From Aureimonas sp. AU4 (GTDB lineage Bacteria > Pseudomonadota > Alphaproteobacteria > Rhizobiales > Rhizobiaceae): a stretch of DNA of 64,000 bases. The stretch lies in assembly GCF_001463765.1 (NCBI RefSeq), contig NZ_BBWK01000008.1, positions 1 through 64,000 on the forward strand, read 5' to 3'. The translations under genes were made by a program, and so were the position numbers. Shown piece by piece: positions 43,364 through 54,211 of the stretch (its first letter is position 1; each line of letters starts with the position of its first letter). Under the pieces are notes generated by a model. The model did no database searches. It saw nothing but the letters and a program-made list of their open reading frames with translations, and was not told where the DNA came from.

Positions 43364-44359
43364 ATGGCCCAGTCCCGTCTACTTCTCCCGATCCTTGCCC
43401 TGACGCTGGGGTCCCAGGCCCTGCCGGCACGGGCTCTCGAGCTGCCCTTCGGCATCGGTGGCGGCGACCGCGCGGCGGCCCGCCCGGCAGAACGTGCGCC
43501 CGAGGTGCGCATGGCGCAGGCCGGCGACGGCGGCGTGCGCGTCGCCCAGATGGAGGAGGAGATGCGGCGCCTGACCGGAAAGGTCGAGGAGCTCAGCTTC
43601 CTTGTGCTCCAACTGCAGGAGCAGCTCCGCAAGACGCAGGAGGACAACGAGTTCCGCTTCCAGGACCTCGAGAAGGGCGCCGGCACGAGCAAGGCCTCCG
43701 CGCCTCAGCGTAAGACCGAGGTGACCCCGCCGGTCGCCCCCGCCGCCGTTGCCACCCCGCCTGCCGCGACGCCGCCCTCCACGTCGTCTCGCGTCGCCTC
43801 CGTGACGCCGCCCAGCGCCAACGACGCGACGGCGCCGCGCGCGGCCGCGCCCGCCCCGGCGCCGCAGACCGACGAGATCGGCGCGCTCCTCAACGGGTCC
43901 GCCGTCTCGCAGCCGCTGCCCACGACCGAGCCGAGCGTGCCACCCTCCGACAAGGTCGCCTCGATCCGCGCCGAGGGGCCGGTGGAGCTCTACAGTCTCG
44001 GCTACAACTACATGCTGGCCGGGGACTACCACCTCGCCGAGACGACCTTCCGCCAGTACACCCAGGCCTATCCCACCTCGTCGGACGCGCCCGACGCGCA
44101 GTACTGGCTGGGTGAGGCCCTCTACGCGCAGGCCAAGTATCGCGACGCGGCCGAGGTGTTCCTGAACGCGCAGAAGGCCAACCCGCAGGCACCCAAGGCG
44201 CCCGAGATGATGCTGAAGCTCGGCATGTCGCTCGCCCGCCTCGACAATCGCGAGACGGCCTGCGTCACCTACGGCGAGGTGTCGCGCCGCTACCCCGCGA
44301 TGAGCGCGAACGTGAAGCGCAAGCTGCAGGCCGAGGAGAAGTCGGCGAGCTGCTCCTGA
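43364..44359 (+). CDS. cpoB: Cell division coordinator CpoB (YbgF)
   Basis: 331 residues. Signal peptide (about 1-23), a coiled-coil segment (about 55-92) that trimerises in homologues, a Pro/Thr/Ala-rich linker (about 100-205) and a C-terminal TPR domain (about 208-331) beginning Leu-Tyr-Ser-Leu-Gly-Tyr-Asn-Tyr-Met. Coordinates Tol-Pal energy state with peptidoglycan synthesis at the septum. ATG 43364 precedes the signal peptide. The stop codon overlaps the extended tilS frame. Confidence 0.9.
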   Translation: MAQSRLLLPILALTLGSQALPARALELPFGIGGGDRAAARPAERAPEVRMAQAGDGGVRVAQMEEEMRRLTGKVEELSFLVLQLQEQLRKTQEDNEFRFQDLEKGAGTSKASAPQRKTEVTPPVAPAAVATPPAATPPSTSSRVASVTPPSANDATAPRAAAPAPAPQTDEIGALLNGSAVSQPLPTTEPSVPPSDKVASIRAEGPVELYSLGYNYMLAGDYHLAETTFRQYTQAYPTSSDAPDAQYWLGEALYAQAKYRDAAEVFLNAQKANPQAPKAPEMMLKLGMSLARLDNRETACVTYGEVSRRYPAMSANVKRKLQAEEKSASCS

Positions 44360-44430
44360 CGCGAGAGGGGGCGGGGGCACGCCTTCCGCCGCTTGCGGAA
44401 CGCATCCGCGACGGTCTCGGCCTCGTCGCC

Positions 44431-45669
44431 GTGTCGCGAGCGCTTTCCCCCGGACTTCTCGTTGCGGTGTCGGGTGGTCCCGACTCGCTCGGTCTCCTGA
44501 TCGCCGCCGCCGCACTGTCCGGCGAGCACCGCGTCCGCGCCGCGACCGTCGACCATAGGCTACGGCCGGGCTCCGGTGCCGAGGCCGAGACGGTGGCGCG
44601 CTGGAGCGCCGAACTCGGCATTCCCCATCGAACCCTTCGCTGGCGACGCGATAGATCTCTCACCGGCAATCTGCAGGCCGTGGCCCGCGCCGCCCGTTAC
44701 GCGCTCCTGGCCGCCGAGGCTCGGCGTTGCGGCGCCGGCATCATTCTCACCGCGCACCACCGTCACGATCAGGCCGAAACGCATGTCCTGCTGCACGAGC
44801 GCGGGGCACGCGGTGGCGCCCTGGCCGGGATGCGCGCGTGGCGCGACCTGGAGCCGGGCGTCGTCCACCTGCGGCCGTTTCTGGAGCACGATCCCGTCGA
44901 CCTCGCCCAACTGTGCGAGGTGGCGGGATGGCGTCCGATCCTCGATCCGAGTAACCAGGACGAGCGTTTCGCTCGCGTTCGCCTGCGCACGATTATGACG
45001 GAGGCCGCGCGCCGCTCGGCCCTGAAGGCTGCGGCCGATGCTGAGTGTCTGCGGCAGGCGGAGGACCGGGACCTTGCCTCCCGTCTCGCCGCCATGGCGG
45101 GGGCGGGAAGCCTGCGGCTGGATCCGGCCGCCTCGATCGACGTCTTGGGTGACCTCGAACTGCTGGACGAACGCCTGCTCGCGCGCGCCGTCACCACTGC
45201 CGGGGGTGCTCTGTATCCCCCGTCACGCGATTCGCTCGACCGTCTGCGGCAGGCGCTCAAGCGGCAGGGGAGGGCGACGCTGGACGGTTGCCTGGCCGAA
45301 GCGCGCGACGGCGGACTCCGCCTATCGCGTGAGTTCGGCCGCGTCGGACCGCCTCCCGCGCTGACCGGCGAGGACGGCATCGCCGTGTTCGATCGGCGGT
45401 TCATGGTCGGACCGCTGCCCGCCGGGGCGCTCGTCGAGGCGGATGGCGCGAATGTGAAGAGGCGCACGCTGCCGGCGATCCGCCGGGCGGACGGGACGCT
45501 CGATCCCGTGGAGCTTGCCGATGGCCCCTTGCCGAAGGGGCCCGGCCCAAAAGCGGCTTCCATGGCCGGCTGGCGGCTCTGGGCCGACCTGCCGGGTCCC
45601 ATGCCGCAGGGGTTAACCGCCCGGCCCCAAATTGCCGCAAAGAAGCCCTTGGCTGTTGGCAAGGTCTAG
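44431..45669 (+). CDS. tilS: tRNA(Ile)-lysidine synthetase TilS
   Basis: 412 residues from GTG 44431. PP-loop ATP-binding motif Ala-Val-Ser-Gly-Gly-Pro-Asp-Ser-Leu (about 12-20), Asp-His-Arg-Leu-Arg (about 41-45), Thr-Ala-His-His-Arg-His-Asp-Gln-Ala-Glu-Thr (about 107-117) and Asp-Pro-Ser-Asn-Gln-Asp near 171. Modifies the wobble C of tRNA-Ile(CAU) to lysidine. Only about 12 residues precede the P-loop; the frame stays open and protein-like back to a CTG at 44356 that overlaps the cpoB stop as CTGA, so the true start may be upstream. Confidence 0.88.
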   Translation: MSRALSPGLLVAVSGGPDSLGLLIAAAALSGEHRVRAATVDHRLRPGSGAEAETVARWSAELGIPHRTLRWRRDRSLTGNLQAVARAARYALLAAEARRCGAGIILTAHHRHDQAETHVLLHERGARGGALAGMRAWRDLEPGVVHLRPFLEHDPVDLAQLCEVAGWRPILDPSNQDERFARVRLRTIMTEAARRSALKAAADAECLRQAEDRDLASRLAAMAGAGSLRLDPAASIDVLGDLELLDERLLARAVTTAGGALYPPSRDSLDRLRQALKRQGRATLDGCLAEARDGGLRLSREFGRVGPPPALTGEDGIAVFDRRFMVGPLPAGALVEADGANVKRRTLPAIRRADGTLDPVELADGPLPKGPGPKAASMAGWRLWADLPGPMPQGLTARPQIAAKKPLAVGKV

Positions 45670-45752
45670 GCGGCCACCTATCTTTACGCCTGATGTCATG
45701 GTGTCTTCGCGCTCAGCGAGGCTGATGCCACGGCGCTATCCCAGGACGGATA

Positions 45753-47690
<1,938 letters not shown>

Positions 47691-47716
47691 GGCGGGCGGT
47701 TTTCGAAGAATGGTTT

Positions 47717-47755
47717 GAGAAGGGGGCGGCGCCGCAAGGTTGCCGCCCCTTTCTC
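47717..47755 (+). terminator. Terminator after ftsH
   Basis: A 14-bp stem with one G-T wobble (47717-47730 with 47742-47755) around an 11-base loop; the descending arm ends CCCCTTTCTC. Confidence 0.65.
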
Positions 47756-47856
47756 ATGGGATCATCACGCTTCTCGTCGGCCTGCGGCAAGTCTTTACTC
47801 GCCCATGCTAGAAGGGCCGCGATACACCGATCGCCCAAGACGCAAGGAGAGGCGGG

Positions 47857-49203
47857 ATGGCAAAGTCCTATTTCGGCACGGACGGCATTCGCGGACGGGC
47901 CAACCGTCATCCCATGACGCCCGAGATCGCGATGAAGGTCGGGATGGCCGCCGGCCTCGCCTTCCGTCGCGGCAACTACCGCCACCGTGTCGTGATCGGC
48001 AAGGATACACGCCTCTCGGGCTACATGCTCGAACCCGCACTCTGCGCCGGCTTCACGGCCGTTGGCGTCGACGTGCTGATGCTCGGACCCATCCCGACGC
48101 CGGCCGTCGCGATGCTGACGCGCTCCATGCGCGCCGACATCGGCGTCATGATCTCCGCCTCGCACAATCCCTTCGAGGATAACGGCATCAAGCTCTTCGG
48201 CCCGGACGGCTACAAGCTGTCGGACGAGGTCGAGACCGAGATCAACCGGCTGATCGACGAGGACCTGTCGAAGCGCCTGGCGGATGCCTCCCATCTCGGC
48301 CGCGCGCGGCGCTACGACGACGGCGGGCGCGACCGCTACGTCGAGTTCGCCAAGCGTACGCTGCCGCGCGACCTGACGCTGGACGGCGTGCGCGTCGCCA
48401 TCGACTGCGCCAATGGCGCGGCCTATCGCGTGGCGCCCGACGTGCTGTGGGAACTGGGCGCCGACGTCGTGAAGCTCGGCGTCGAGCCGAACGGCACCAA
48501 CATCAACCTCAACTGCGGCTCCACGAGCCCGGCGACGCTCAGCGCCAAGGTGCGCGAGGTGAGGGCGGACATCGGGATCGCGCTCGACGGCGACGCGGAC
48601 CGCGTGCTGGTGGTGGACGAGCATGGCGAGGTCGTCGACGGCGACCAGATCATGGCCGTGATCGGCGAGGCGTGGGCCGGGGACGGGCGGCTCGCCGCCG
48701 GCGGCGTCGTCGCCACCATCATGTCGAACCTTGGCCTGGAGCGCTTCCTGAACGAGCGCCAGATCCAGCTCGCCCGCACCAAGGTCGGCGACCGCTACGT
48801 GGTCGAGCACATGCGCCAGCACGGCTACAATGTCGGCGGCGAGCAGTCCGGCCACATCGTCCTGTCGGACTTCGGCACGACCGGCGACGGCCTCGTCTCC
48901 GCGCTGCAGCTCCTGGCGCTGGTGCGCAAGGCGGGCGGCACGGTGTCCGAGGTCTGCCGCAAGTTCGAGCCGGTCCCGCAGGTTCTCAAGAACGTGCGCG
49001 TGGCGGGCGGCGAGCCGCTGGAAAGCAGCGGCGTACGCGACGCGATCGAGGCCGCGCTGGCACAGCTGGGCAACAGCGGCCGGCTCGTGATCCGCCCGAG
49101 CGGCACCGAGCCCCTGATCCGCGTGATGGCCGAGGGCGACGATCCGCACCTCGTCAACACGGTGGTGGACGACATCATCGGTGCGCTCAAGCGCGCGGCC
49201 TGA
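47857..49203 (+). CDS. glmM: Phosphoglucosamine mutase
   Basis: 448 residues; converts glucosamine-6-phosphate to glucosamine-1-phosphate for UDP-GlcNAc synthesis. The phosphoserine loop Ser-Ala-Ser-His-Asn-Pro has the catalytic Ser at 102; metal loop Asp-Gly-Asp-Ala-Asp-Arg near 244-249; sugar loop Gly-Gly-Glu-Gln-Ser-Gly-His near 327-333; phosphate loop Arg-Pro-Ser-Gly-Thr-Glu-Pro near 415-421. AAGGAGAGG precedes ATG. Downstream of ftsH as in most alphaproteobacteria. Confidence 0.97.
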   Translation: MAKSYFGTDGIRGRANRHPMTPEIAMKVGMAAGLAFRRGNYRHRVVIGKDTRLSGYMLEPALCAGFTAVGVDVLMLGPIPTPAVAMLTRSMRADIGVMISASHNPFEDNGIKLFGPDGYKLSDEVETEINRLIDEDLSKRLADASHLGRARRYDDGGRDRYVEFAKRTLPRDLTLDGVRVAIDCANGAAYRVAPDVLWELGADVVKLGVEPNGTNINLNCGSTSPATLSAKVREVRADIGIALDGDADRVLVVDEHGEVVDGDQIMAVIGEAWAGDGRLAAGGVVATIMSNLGLERFLNERQIQLARTKVGDRYVVEHMRQHGYNVGGEQSGHIVLSDFGTTGDGLVSALQLLALVRKAGGTVSEVCRKFEPVPQVLKNVRVAGGEPLESSGVRDAIEAALAQLGNSGRLVIRPSGTEPLIRVMAEGDDPHLVNTVVDDIIGALKRAA

Positions 49204-49263
49204 TCGTCAAGTGTTAGCCGGGAAGGGGCCTTTCCGTCAGGGAAGCACACGGTAAACCGTCCA

Positions 49264-49284
49264 TTAATCATTAATCTTTAGATT
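49264..49284 (+). repeat. Three 7-bp near-repeats upstream of the first omp gene
   Basis: TTAATCA, TTAATCT and TTAGATT lie head to tail in an AT-rich island 56 bases before the omp ATG. The surrounding DNA is GC-rich, so the island is conspicuous and may be a promoter or regulator site. Confidence 0.4.
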
Positions 49285-49339
49285 TGCTCGTATCGCGGGA
49301 CCCAAGCCGCGCGATCGTGCAAATCTGGAGATCTCAGCA

Positions 49340-50173
49340 ATGGCTCGGCTTGCCTTCGGCCTCTTGGCCTCGGCCCTCTTCCTGCCCACCCTTTCCCACG
49401 CAGCGGACATCCTCGAGCCGATCCCGGTCGTCGAGCCCGCGCCCGCCTTCAGCGGCTGGTACATCCGCGGCGACGTCGGCTACGTCTTCAAGTCGAAGAC
49501 CGACGGTCACTGGGCGTTCTACAACCAGTTCCCGGGCGTCGAGGGCATCGACGACTACTACCGCTACGACGAGCTGCGCCTCGACAACGCGGCCAGCTTC
49601 GGCGGCGGCGTCGGCTACCGCTTCTCCGACATGTTCCGCGTGGACGCGACGGTCGACTACTTCCGCTCCGAAGTGAACGGCCGCACCAAGTGCCCGCTCA
49701 TGATCAAGACCGATCCGGCCCACGGCCTCGGCCCCTTCGACGAGTGCGACTACGGCAACGAGTCGAAGGCCGACGTCTGGACGCTGATGGCCAACGCCTA
49801 TGTCGACCTGCCGACCTTCGGCATCGTCACGCCCTACATCGGCGCGGGCATCGGCGCGGCCTATGTGGGCTACGACGACGTGAAGACGCAGGAGAACTGC
49901 CCGACCTGCAAGCCGGGCTACGTGCCCTACACCAGTACCAGCACCGGCGCCGACGACTGGCGCTTCGCCTCCGCCCTCATGGCCGGCGCGAGCGTGGACC
50001 TGACGCAGAGCCTCGCGCTCGACGTCGGCTACAAGTTCACCAAGATCTGGGAAGGCGACGCCTGGGATTACGACGCGGCCGACAAGTCCTTCGGCGCGGT
50101 CGGCGTCCAGACCAAGGACAACGGCTTCAACGTCCACACGATCCGCGCGGGTCTTCGCTACTCGTTCTTCTGA
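49340..50173 (+). CDS. Outer-membrane beta-barrel protein (Omp25/31-like)
   Basis: 277 residues. Signal peptide (1-21, Ser-His-Ala-Ala-Asp), then alternating strands of an eight-stranded barrel: Trp-Tyr-Ile-Arg-Gly-Asp-Val-Gly-Tyr near 40 and a C-terminal Ile-Arg-Ala-Gly-Leu-Arg-Tyr-Ser-Phe-Phe, ending in aromatic Phe as outer-membrane proteins do. Rhizobial and Brucella Omp25/31 family. Unusually it has four cysteines (118, 136, 187, 190) in two presumed surface loops. GGAG precedes ATG. Its own terminator follows. Confidence 0.85.
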   Translation: MARLAFGLLASALFLPTLSHAADILEPIPVVEPAPAFSGWYIRGDVGYVFKSKTDGHWAFYNQFPGVEGIDDYYRYDELRLDNAASFGGGVGYRFSDMFRVDATVDYFRSEVNGRTKCPLMIKTDPAHGLGPFDECDYGNESKADVWTLMANAYVDLPTFGIVTPYIGAGIGAAYVGYDDVKTQENCPTCKPGYVPYTSTSTGADDWRFASALMAGASVDLTQSLALDVGYKFTKIWEGDAWDYDAADKSFGAVGVQTKDNGFNVHTIRAGLRYSFF

Positions 50174-50206
50174 TCCCTCGCGTCCTCCCGTTCCGGGAAG
50201 CGCCGG

Positions 50207-50237
50207 AAGGGCCGTTCCGAAAGGAGCGGCCCTTTTT
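50207..50237 (+). terminator. Terminator after the first omp gene
   Basis: A 12-bp stem with one wobble (50207-50218 with 50223-50234), GAAA loop and a run of T (CCCTTTTT). Confidence 0.8.
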
Positions 50238-50354
50238 GCGTCCTGGCACAAGCTCCGCACCATAGCGCCGCCCTAGGGTCCGGCGGACTTTTCGACCGAT
50301 GCCACTCGCAGCGGGCCCCAGCGGCACCGCGCGGGTGCATGAGGGCCCGTCCGC

Positions 50355-51116
50355 ATGATCCTTCGCCTCCTCATCCTGCCGCTTCTGGGCCTTTCGCCGA
50401 GCCTTGCCCATGCGGCCGACGCGGACCTCCTCGCCAGTGCCCCCGAAGTCCAGCTGAGCGAGACACGCTCCGGCTTCTACCTGCGCGGCGACGTGTTCTA
50501 CGATGTCGGCGGCGATCTCGACGGCACGCGCGCCCTTGCGCAAGGGCAGGCTTTGGCCACCGCCCCTTTGCGCGGAGAGTTCGACGACGGCGCGAGTCTT
50601 GCGCTTGGGCTCGGCTACCGCTTCACCGACATGCTGCGCGCCGATCTCACTGTCGGCTACGGCGAGCGCGACGTGTCGGCGAACGCCTTCGCCGTGCCCG
50701 GCTGCGGCTCGCTCTGCCTTGCGCGCGAGGCGGCGACCGCTCGCACCTACGACATTCTCGCCAGTACCTATCTGGACCTCGGCACCGTCGCCGGCTTCAC
50801 GCCCTATGTCGGCGCGGGCCTCGGCGCGGTGCGCGTCGACTACGACGACGTGACGCTTCTCGGCTGCGGCCTGGGCGGCTGCGAGGCGACCGGCGGGGAG
50901 GGGAGCGAGGACTGGCGTTTCGCCTACGCCCTCGACGCCGGGCTCGCCTACGACCTCAGCGACGCGCTGACGCTCGACCTCGGCTACCGCTACCTCGACA
51001 CCGCGGGTGGCCGGAGCTGGACCCTCGGCACGCCGGGCGGAGCGGCGCTGGCCGTCACGGATGAAGGCCTCGACCGCCATTCGATCCGCCTCGGGCTGCG
51101 CTACCGCTTCCACTAG
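50355..51116 (+). CDS. Outer-membrane beta-barrel protein, paralogue of the preceding gene
   Basis: 253 residues. Signal peptide (1-20, Leu-Ala-His-Ala-Ala), Gly-Phe-Tyr-Leu-Arg-Gly-Asp-Val-Phe-Tyr-Asp near 40-50, a barrel pattern throughout and C-terminal Arg-Leu-Gly-Leu-Arg-Tyr-Arg-Phe-His. Shares Tyr-Arg-Phe-Thr-Asp-Met, Thr-Pro-Tyr-Val-Gly-Ala-Gly and Asp-Trp-Arg-Phe-Ala with the upstream protein, so a tandem paralogue. Four cysteines (117, 121, 171, 176) again fall in two loops. The C-terminal residue after Phe is His, which is less usual. Confidence 0.82.
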   Translation: MILRLLILPLLGLSPSLAHAADADLLASAPEVQLSETRSGFYLRGDVFYDVGGDLDGTRALAQGQALATAPLRGEFDDGASLALGLGYRFTDMLRADLTVGYGERDVSANAFAVPGCGSLCLAREAATARTYDILASTYLDLGTVAGFTPYVGAGLGAVRVDYDDVTLLGCGLGGCEATGGEGSEDWRFAYALDAGLAYDLSDALTLDLGYRYLDTAGGRSWTLGTPGGAALAVTDEGLDRHSIRLGLRYRFH

Positions 51117-51202
51117 GCGACACCCTTCAGGCCCGGGCAGGGCTCCCACGGATTGCCGCTTGACGCCGGCCGGGCTTCCGGCCTATCGCCGTCAGCGGGA
51201 CA

Positions 51203-51240
51203 CGCCTCCCCAACGAGGCGCTTCTATCTGTAAGGGTAGC
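51203..51240 (+). promoter_or_regulatory. serC-type leader RNA motif
   Basis: Two hairpins directly before serC: CGCCTC (51203-51208) with GAGGCG (51215-51220), then CTATC (51224-51228) with GGTAG (51235-51239). The second hairpin contains the AAGGG ribosome-binding sequence, six to fourteen bases from the ATG. This matches the serC RNA motif known from alphaproteobacteria, a proposed cis-regulator of serine synthesis with unknown ligand. Confidence 0.7.
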
Positions 51241-51245
51241 TTCAG

Positions 51246-52421
51246 ATGGCCAATACCGCCAGGCCGGACGTGCGTCCGGCCGACCCCCGCTTCTCCTCCG
51301 GCCCCTGCGCCAAGCGCCCGGGATGGACGCTGGACGCCCTGAGCGATGCTCCGCTCGGCCGCTCGCACCGCGCCAAGCTCGGCAAGAACAAGCTGGCCCA
51401 GGCGATCGAGGAAACCCGCGAGATCCTCCAAGTGCCCGCCGACTACCGCATCGGCATCGTTCCGGCCTCCGACACGGGTGCCGTCGAGATGGCCATGTGG
51501 TCGCTGCTCGGCGCGCGGCCCGTCGACATGGTGGCCTGGGAGAGCTTCGGTTCGGGCTGGGTGACGGATGCGGTCAAGCAGCTGAAGCTCGAGAACGCCC
51601 GCGTCCTGGAAGCGGGATACGGCGAGATCGTCGACTTCGCGGACGTGAACTTCGATCACGACGTCGTCTTCACCTGGAACGGCACGACCTCCGGCGTGCG
51701 CGTGCCCAACGGCGACAAGATCCCGGCCGATCGCCAGGGCCTGACGATCTGCGACGCGACCTCGGCCGCCTTCGCGCAGGACCTTCCCTACGACAAGCTC
51801 GATGTCGTCACCTTCTCCTGGCAGAAGGTGATGGGCGGCGAAGCGGCTCACGGCATGCTGATCCTCAGCCCCCGGGCCGTGGAGCGGCTCCTTTCCTACA
51901 AGCCGGCCTGGCCGCTGCCGAAGATCTTCCGCCTGACCTCGGGCGGCAAGCTGATCGAGGGCATCTTCAAGGGCGAGACGATCAACACGCCCTCCATGCT
52001 CTGCGTCGAGGACTATCTGGACGCGCTGGCCTGGGGCAAGCGCATCGGCGGCCTCGAGGCGCTCAAGGCCCGAGCCAACGCCAACCTTTCGGTGATCGAG
52101 CGCTTCGTCGCCGGGAACAGCTGGATCGGCTTCCTCGCCAAGGACCCGGCGACCCGCTCCAACACCTCGGTCTGCCTCCAGTTCACCGACCCCGCGCTCG
52201 CCAACCTGCCGCGCGAGGCGCAGGACGCCTTCGCCAAGGGCGTCGCCACGATGCTGGAGAAGGAGGGCGTCGCCCTCGACATCGGCAGCTACCGCGACGC
52301 CCCTCCGGGCCTGCGCATCTGGTGCGGCGCGACCGTCGAGACGGCTGCCGTCGAGGCGCTGATGCCATGGATCGCGTACGCCTACGAGGCGCAGAAGGCC
52401 GCGCTCGCGCAGGCGGCCTGA
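51246..52421 (+). CDS. serC: Phosphoserine transaminase
   Basis: 391 residues; PLP-dependent conversion of 3-phosphohydroxypyruvate to phosphoserine. Starts with the [13 protein letters not shown] segment (about 15-27) of the alphaproteobacterial type; the PLP lysine is Lys194 in Ser-Trp-Gln-Lys-Val-Met-Gly-Gly-Glu. Preceded by a serC-type leader RNA and followed by serA after 131 bases, so the pair forms the serine pathway unit. Confidence 0.95.
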   Translation: MANTARPDVRPADPRFSSGPCAKRPGWTLDALSDAPLGRSHRAKLGKNKLAQAIEETREILQVPADYRIGIVPASDTGAVEMAMWSLLGARPVDMVAWESFGSGWVTDAVKQLKLENARVLEAGYGEIVDFADVNFDHDVVFTWNGTTSGVRVPNGDKIPADRQGLTICDATSAAFAQDLPYDKLDVVTFSWQKVMGGEAAHGMLILSPRAVERLLSYKPAWPLPKIFRLTSGGKLIEGIFKGETINTPSMLCVEDYLDALAWGKRIGGLEALKARANANLSVIERFVAGNSWIGFLAKDPATRSNTSVCLQFTDPALANLPREAQDAFAKGVATMLEKEGVALDIGSYRDAPPGLRIWCGATVETAAVEALMPWIAYAYEAQKAALAQAA

Positions 52422-52552
52422 GCGTTGGCTCCTGCTGGCGGCCTCGTCCGCCGGCGCTTCTCCCTTTCGCATGAACGACGCCGTTTCCCGCTCGACGAGC
52501 GGGGAGGGGCGCAGCGCATCTTCCGGTCACACCCTTCAACGGAGCCCCGCCC

Positions 52553-54145
52553 GTGGCACCCCGCGTTCTCGTTTCCGACAAGCTTTCCCCGACCGCCGTC
52601 CAGATCTTCAAGGACGGGGGCGTCGAGGTCGACTACCTGCCCGACCTCGGCAAGGACAAGGACCAGCTCCTCGCCGTCATCGACCAGTATGACGGCCTCG
52701 CCATCCGCTCGGCCACGAAGGTCACCGAGAAGGTGATCGAGGCGGCGTCGCGGCTGAAGGTGATCGGGCGCGCCGGCATCGGCGTCGACAACGTCGACAT
52801 TCCGGCCGCCTCGCGGCGCGGCATCATCGTAATGAACACGCCCTTCGGCAACTCGATCACCACGGCCGAGCATGCGGTCGCGATGATGTTCGCGGTCGCC
52901 CGCCAGCTTCCCGCCGCCGACCAGTCCACCCAGGCCGGCAAGTGGGAGAAGAACCGCTTCATGGGCGTCGAGATCACCGGCAAGGTGCTCGGCGTCGTCG
53001 GCTGCGGCAACATCGGCTCGATCGTGGCGACGCGCGGCGTCGGCCTCAGGATGAAGGTGATCGGCTTCGATCCCTTCCTTTCCCCCGAGCGCGCCTCCCA
53101 GCTCGGCATCGAAAAGGTCGAGCTCGACGAGCTCTTCCGCCGCGCCGACTTCATCACGCTGCACACGCCGCTCACCGACAAGACGCGCAACATCATCGAC
53201 GCCAAGGCGATCGCCACGATGAAGAAGGGCGTGCGCATCATCAACTGCGCGCGCGGCGGACTGATCGTCGAGAAGGACCTCGCCGAGGCCATCCGGTCCG
53301 GCCACGTGGCGGGCGCGGGCATCGACGTGTTCGAGACGGAGCCGGCCACCGATTCGCCGCTGTTCGGGTTGGAGAACGTCGTCTGCACGCCGCATCTCGG
53401 CGCCTCGACCACCGAGGCACAGGAGAACGTCGCGCTGCAGGTCGCCGAGCAGATGGCGGACTATCTCGTGAAGGGCGCCGTCTCCAACGCGCTCAACATG
53501 CCCTCGATCACCGCCGAGGAAGCGCCGATCCTCACCCCGTACGTGAAGCTCGCCGAGATTCTCGGCTCCTTCGCGGGCCAGCTGACGGAAGAGGCGATCG
53601 ACGCGGTCGAGATCCTGTACGACGGCGCGCCGGGCACGATGAACACGCGCGCCCTCACGGCCGCTGCGCTCGCCGGTCTTCTCAAGGCGCAGGTCCAGAC
53701 CGTCAACATGGTCTCGGCCCCGCTCATGGCCAAGGAGCGCGGCATCGCCGTCTCCGAGGTGCGACGCGACAAGTCGGGCGTCTTCGACGGCTACATCAAG
53801 GTCACCGTCACGACCAAGAAGCAGACCCGCTCGGTGGCCGGCACCACCTTCTCGGATGGCAAGCCGCGCTTCATCCAGATCAAGGGCATCAACATGGAGG
53901 CCGATGTCGGCCGCTACATGCTCTACACCGCCAACAAGGACGTGCCGGGCGTGATCGGCCAGATCGGCACGGCCTTCGGCAAGGCGGGCATCAACATCGC
54001 GAACTTCCATCTCGGCCGCGACGAGCAGGGCGGCAGCGCCATCGCGATCATCTACCTGGACGAGCCCCTGAGCGAGTCGTTCTTGGAGGAGCTGCGCGGC
54101 CTCAACGCGATCGGCCAGGCCCGGATGCTGACCTTCGACGTCTGA
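52553..54145 (+). CDS. serA: D-3-phosphoglycerate dehydrogenase
   Basis: 530 residues, long type. GTG start after ACGGAG. NAD-binding Gly-Cys-Gly-Asn-Ile-Gly (about 148-153), catalytic Arg in Asn-Cys-Ala-Arg-Gly-Gly (near 233), Glu, and His in Thr-Pro-His-Leu-Gly-Ala-Ser-Thr (near 282), an allosteric substrate-binding domain (about 320-450) and a C-terminal ACT domain (about 455-530) with Asn-Lys-Asp-Val-Pro-Gly-Val-Ile-Gly. First step of serine synthesis; ACT suggests serine feedback. Confidence 0.96.
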   Translation: MAPRVLVSDKLSPTAVQIFKDGGVEVDYLPDLGKDKDQLLAVIDQYDGLAIRSATKVTEKVIEAASRLKVIGRAGIGVDNVDIPAASRRGIIVMNTPFGNSITTAEHAVAMMFAVARQLPAADQSTQAGKWEKNRFMGVEITGKVLGVVGCGNIGSIVATRGVGLRMKVIGFDPFLSPERASQLGIEKVELDELFRRADFITLHTPLTDKTRNIIDAKAIATMKKGVRIINCARGGLIVEKDLAEAIRSGHVAGAGIDVFETEPATDSPLFGLENVVCTPHLGASTTEAQENVALQVAEQMADYLVKGAVSNALNMPSITAEEAPILTPYVKLAEILGSFAGQLTEEAIDAVEILYDGAPGTMNTRALTAAALAGLLKAQVQTVNMVSAPLMAKERGIAVSEVRRDKSGVFDGYIKVTVTTKKQTRSVAGTTFSDGKPRFIQIKGINMEADVGRYMLYTANKDVPGVIGQIGTAFGKAGINIANFHLGRDEQGGSAIAIIYLDEPLSESFLEELRGLNAIGQARMLTFDV

Positions 54146-54173
54146 TCGCGTCCGGCGAAGGCCTTCGATGCGG

Positions 54174-54209
54174 GAAGGGCGGGACCCGGCGGGGTGCCGC
54201 CCTTCTTCG
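54174..54209 (+). terminator. Terminator after serA
   Basis: GAAGGGCGG (54174-54182) pairs perfectly with CCGCCCTTC (54197-54205), followed by TTCG. Lies between convergent serA and the DMT gene and may serve both. Confidence 0.65.
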
Positions 54210-54211
54210 CG

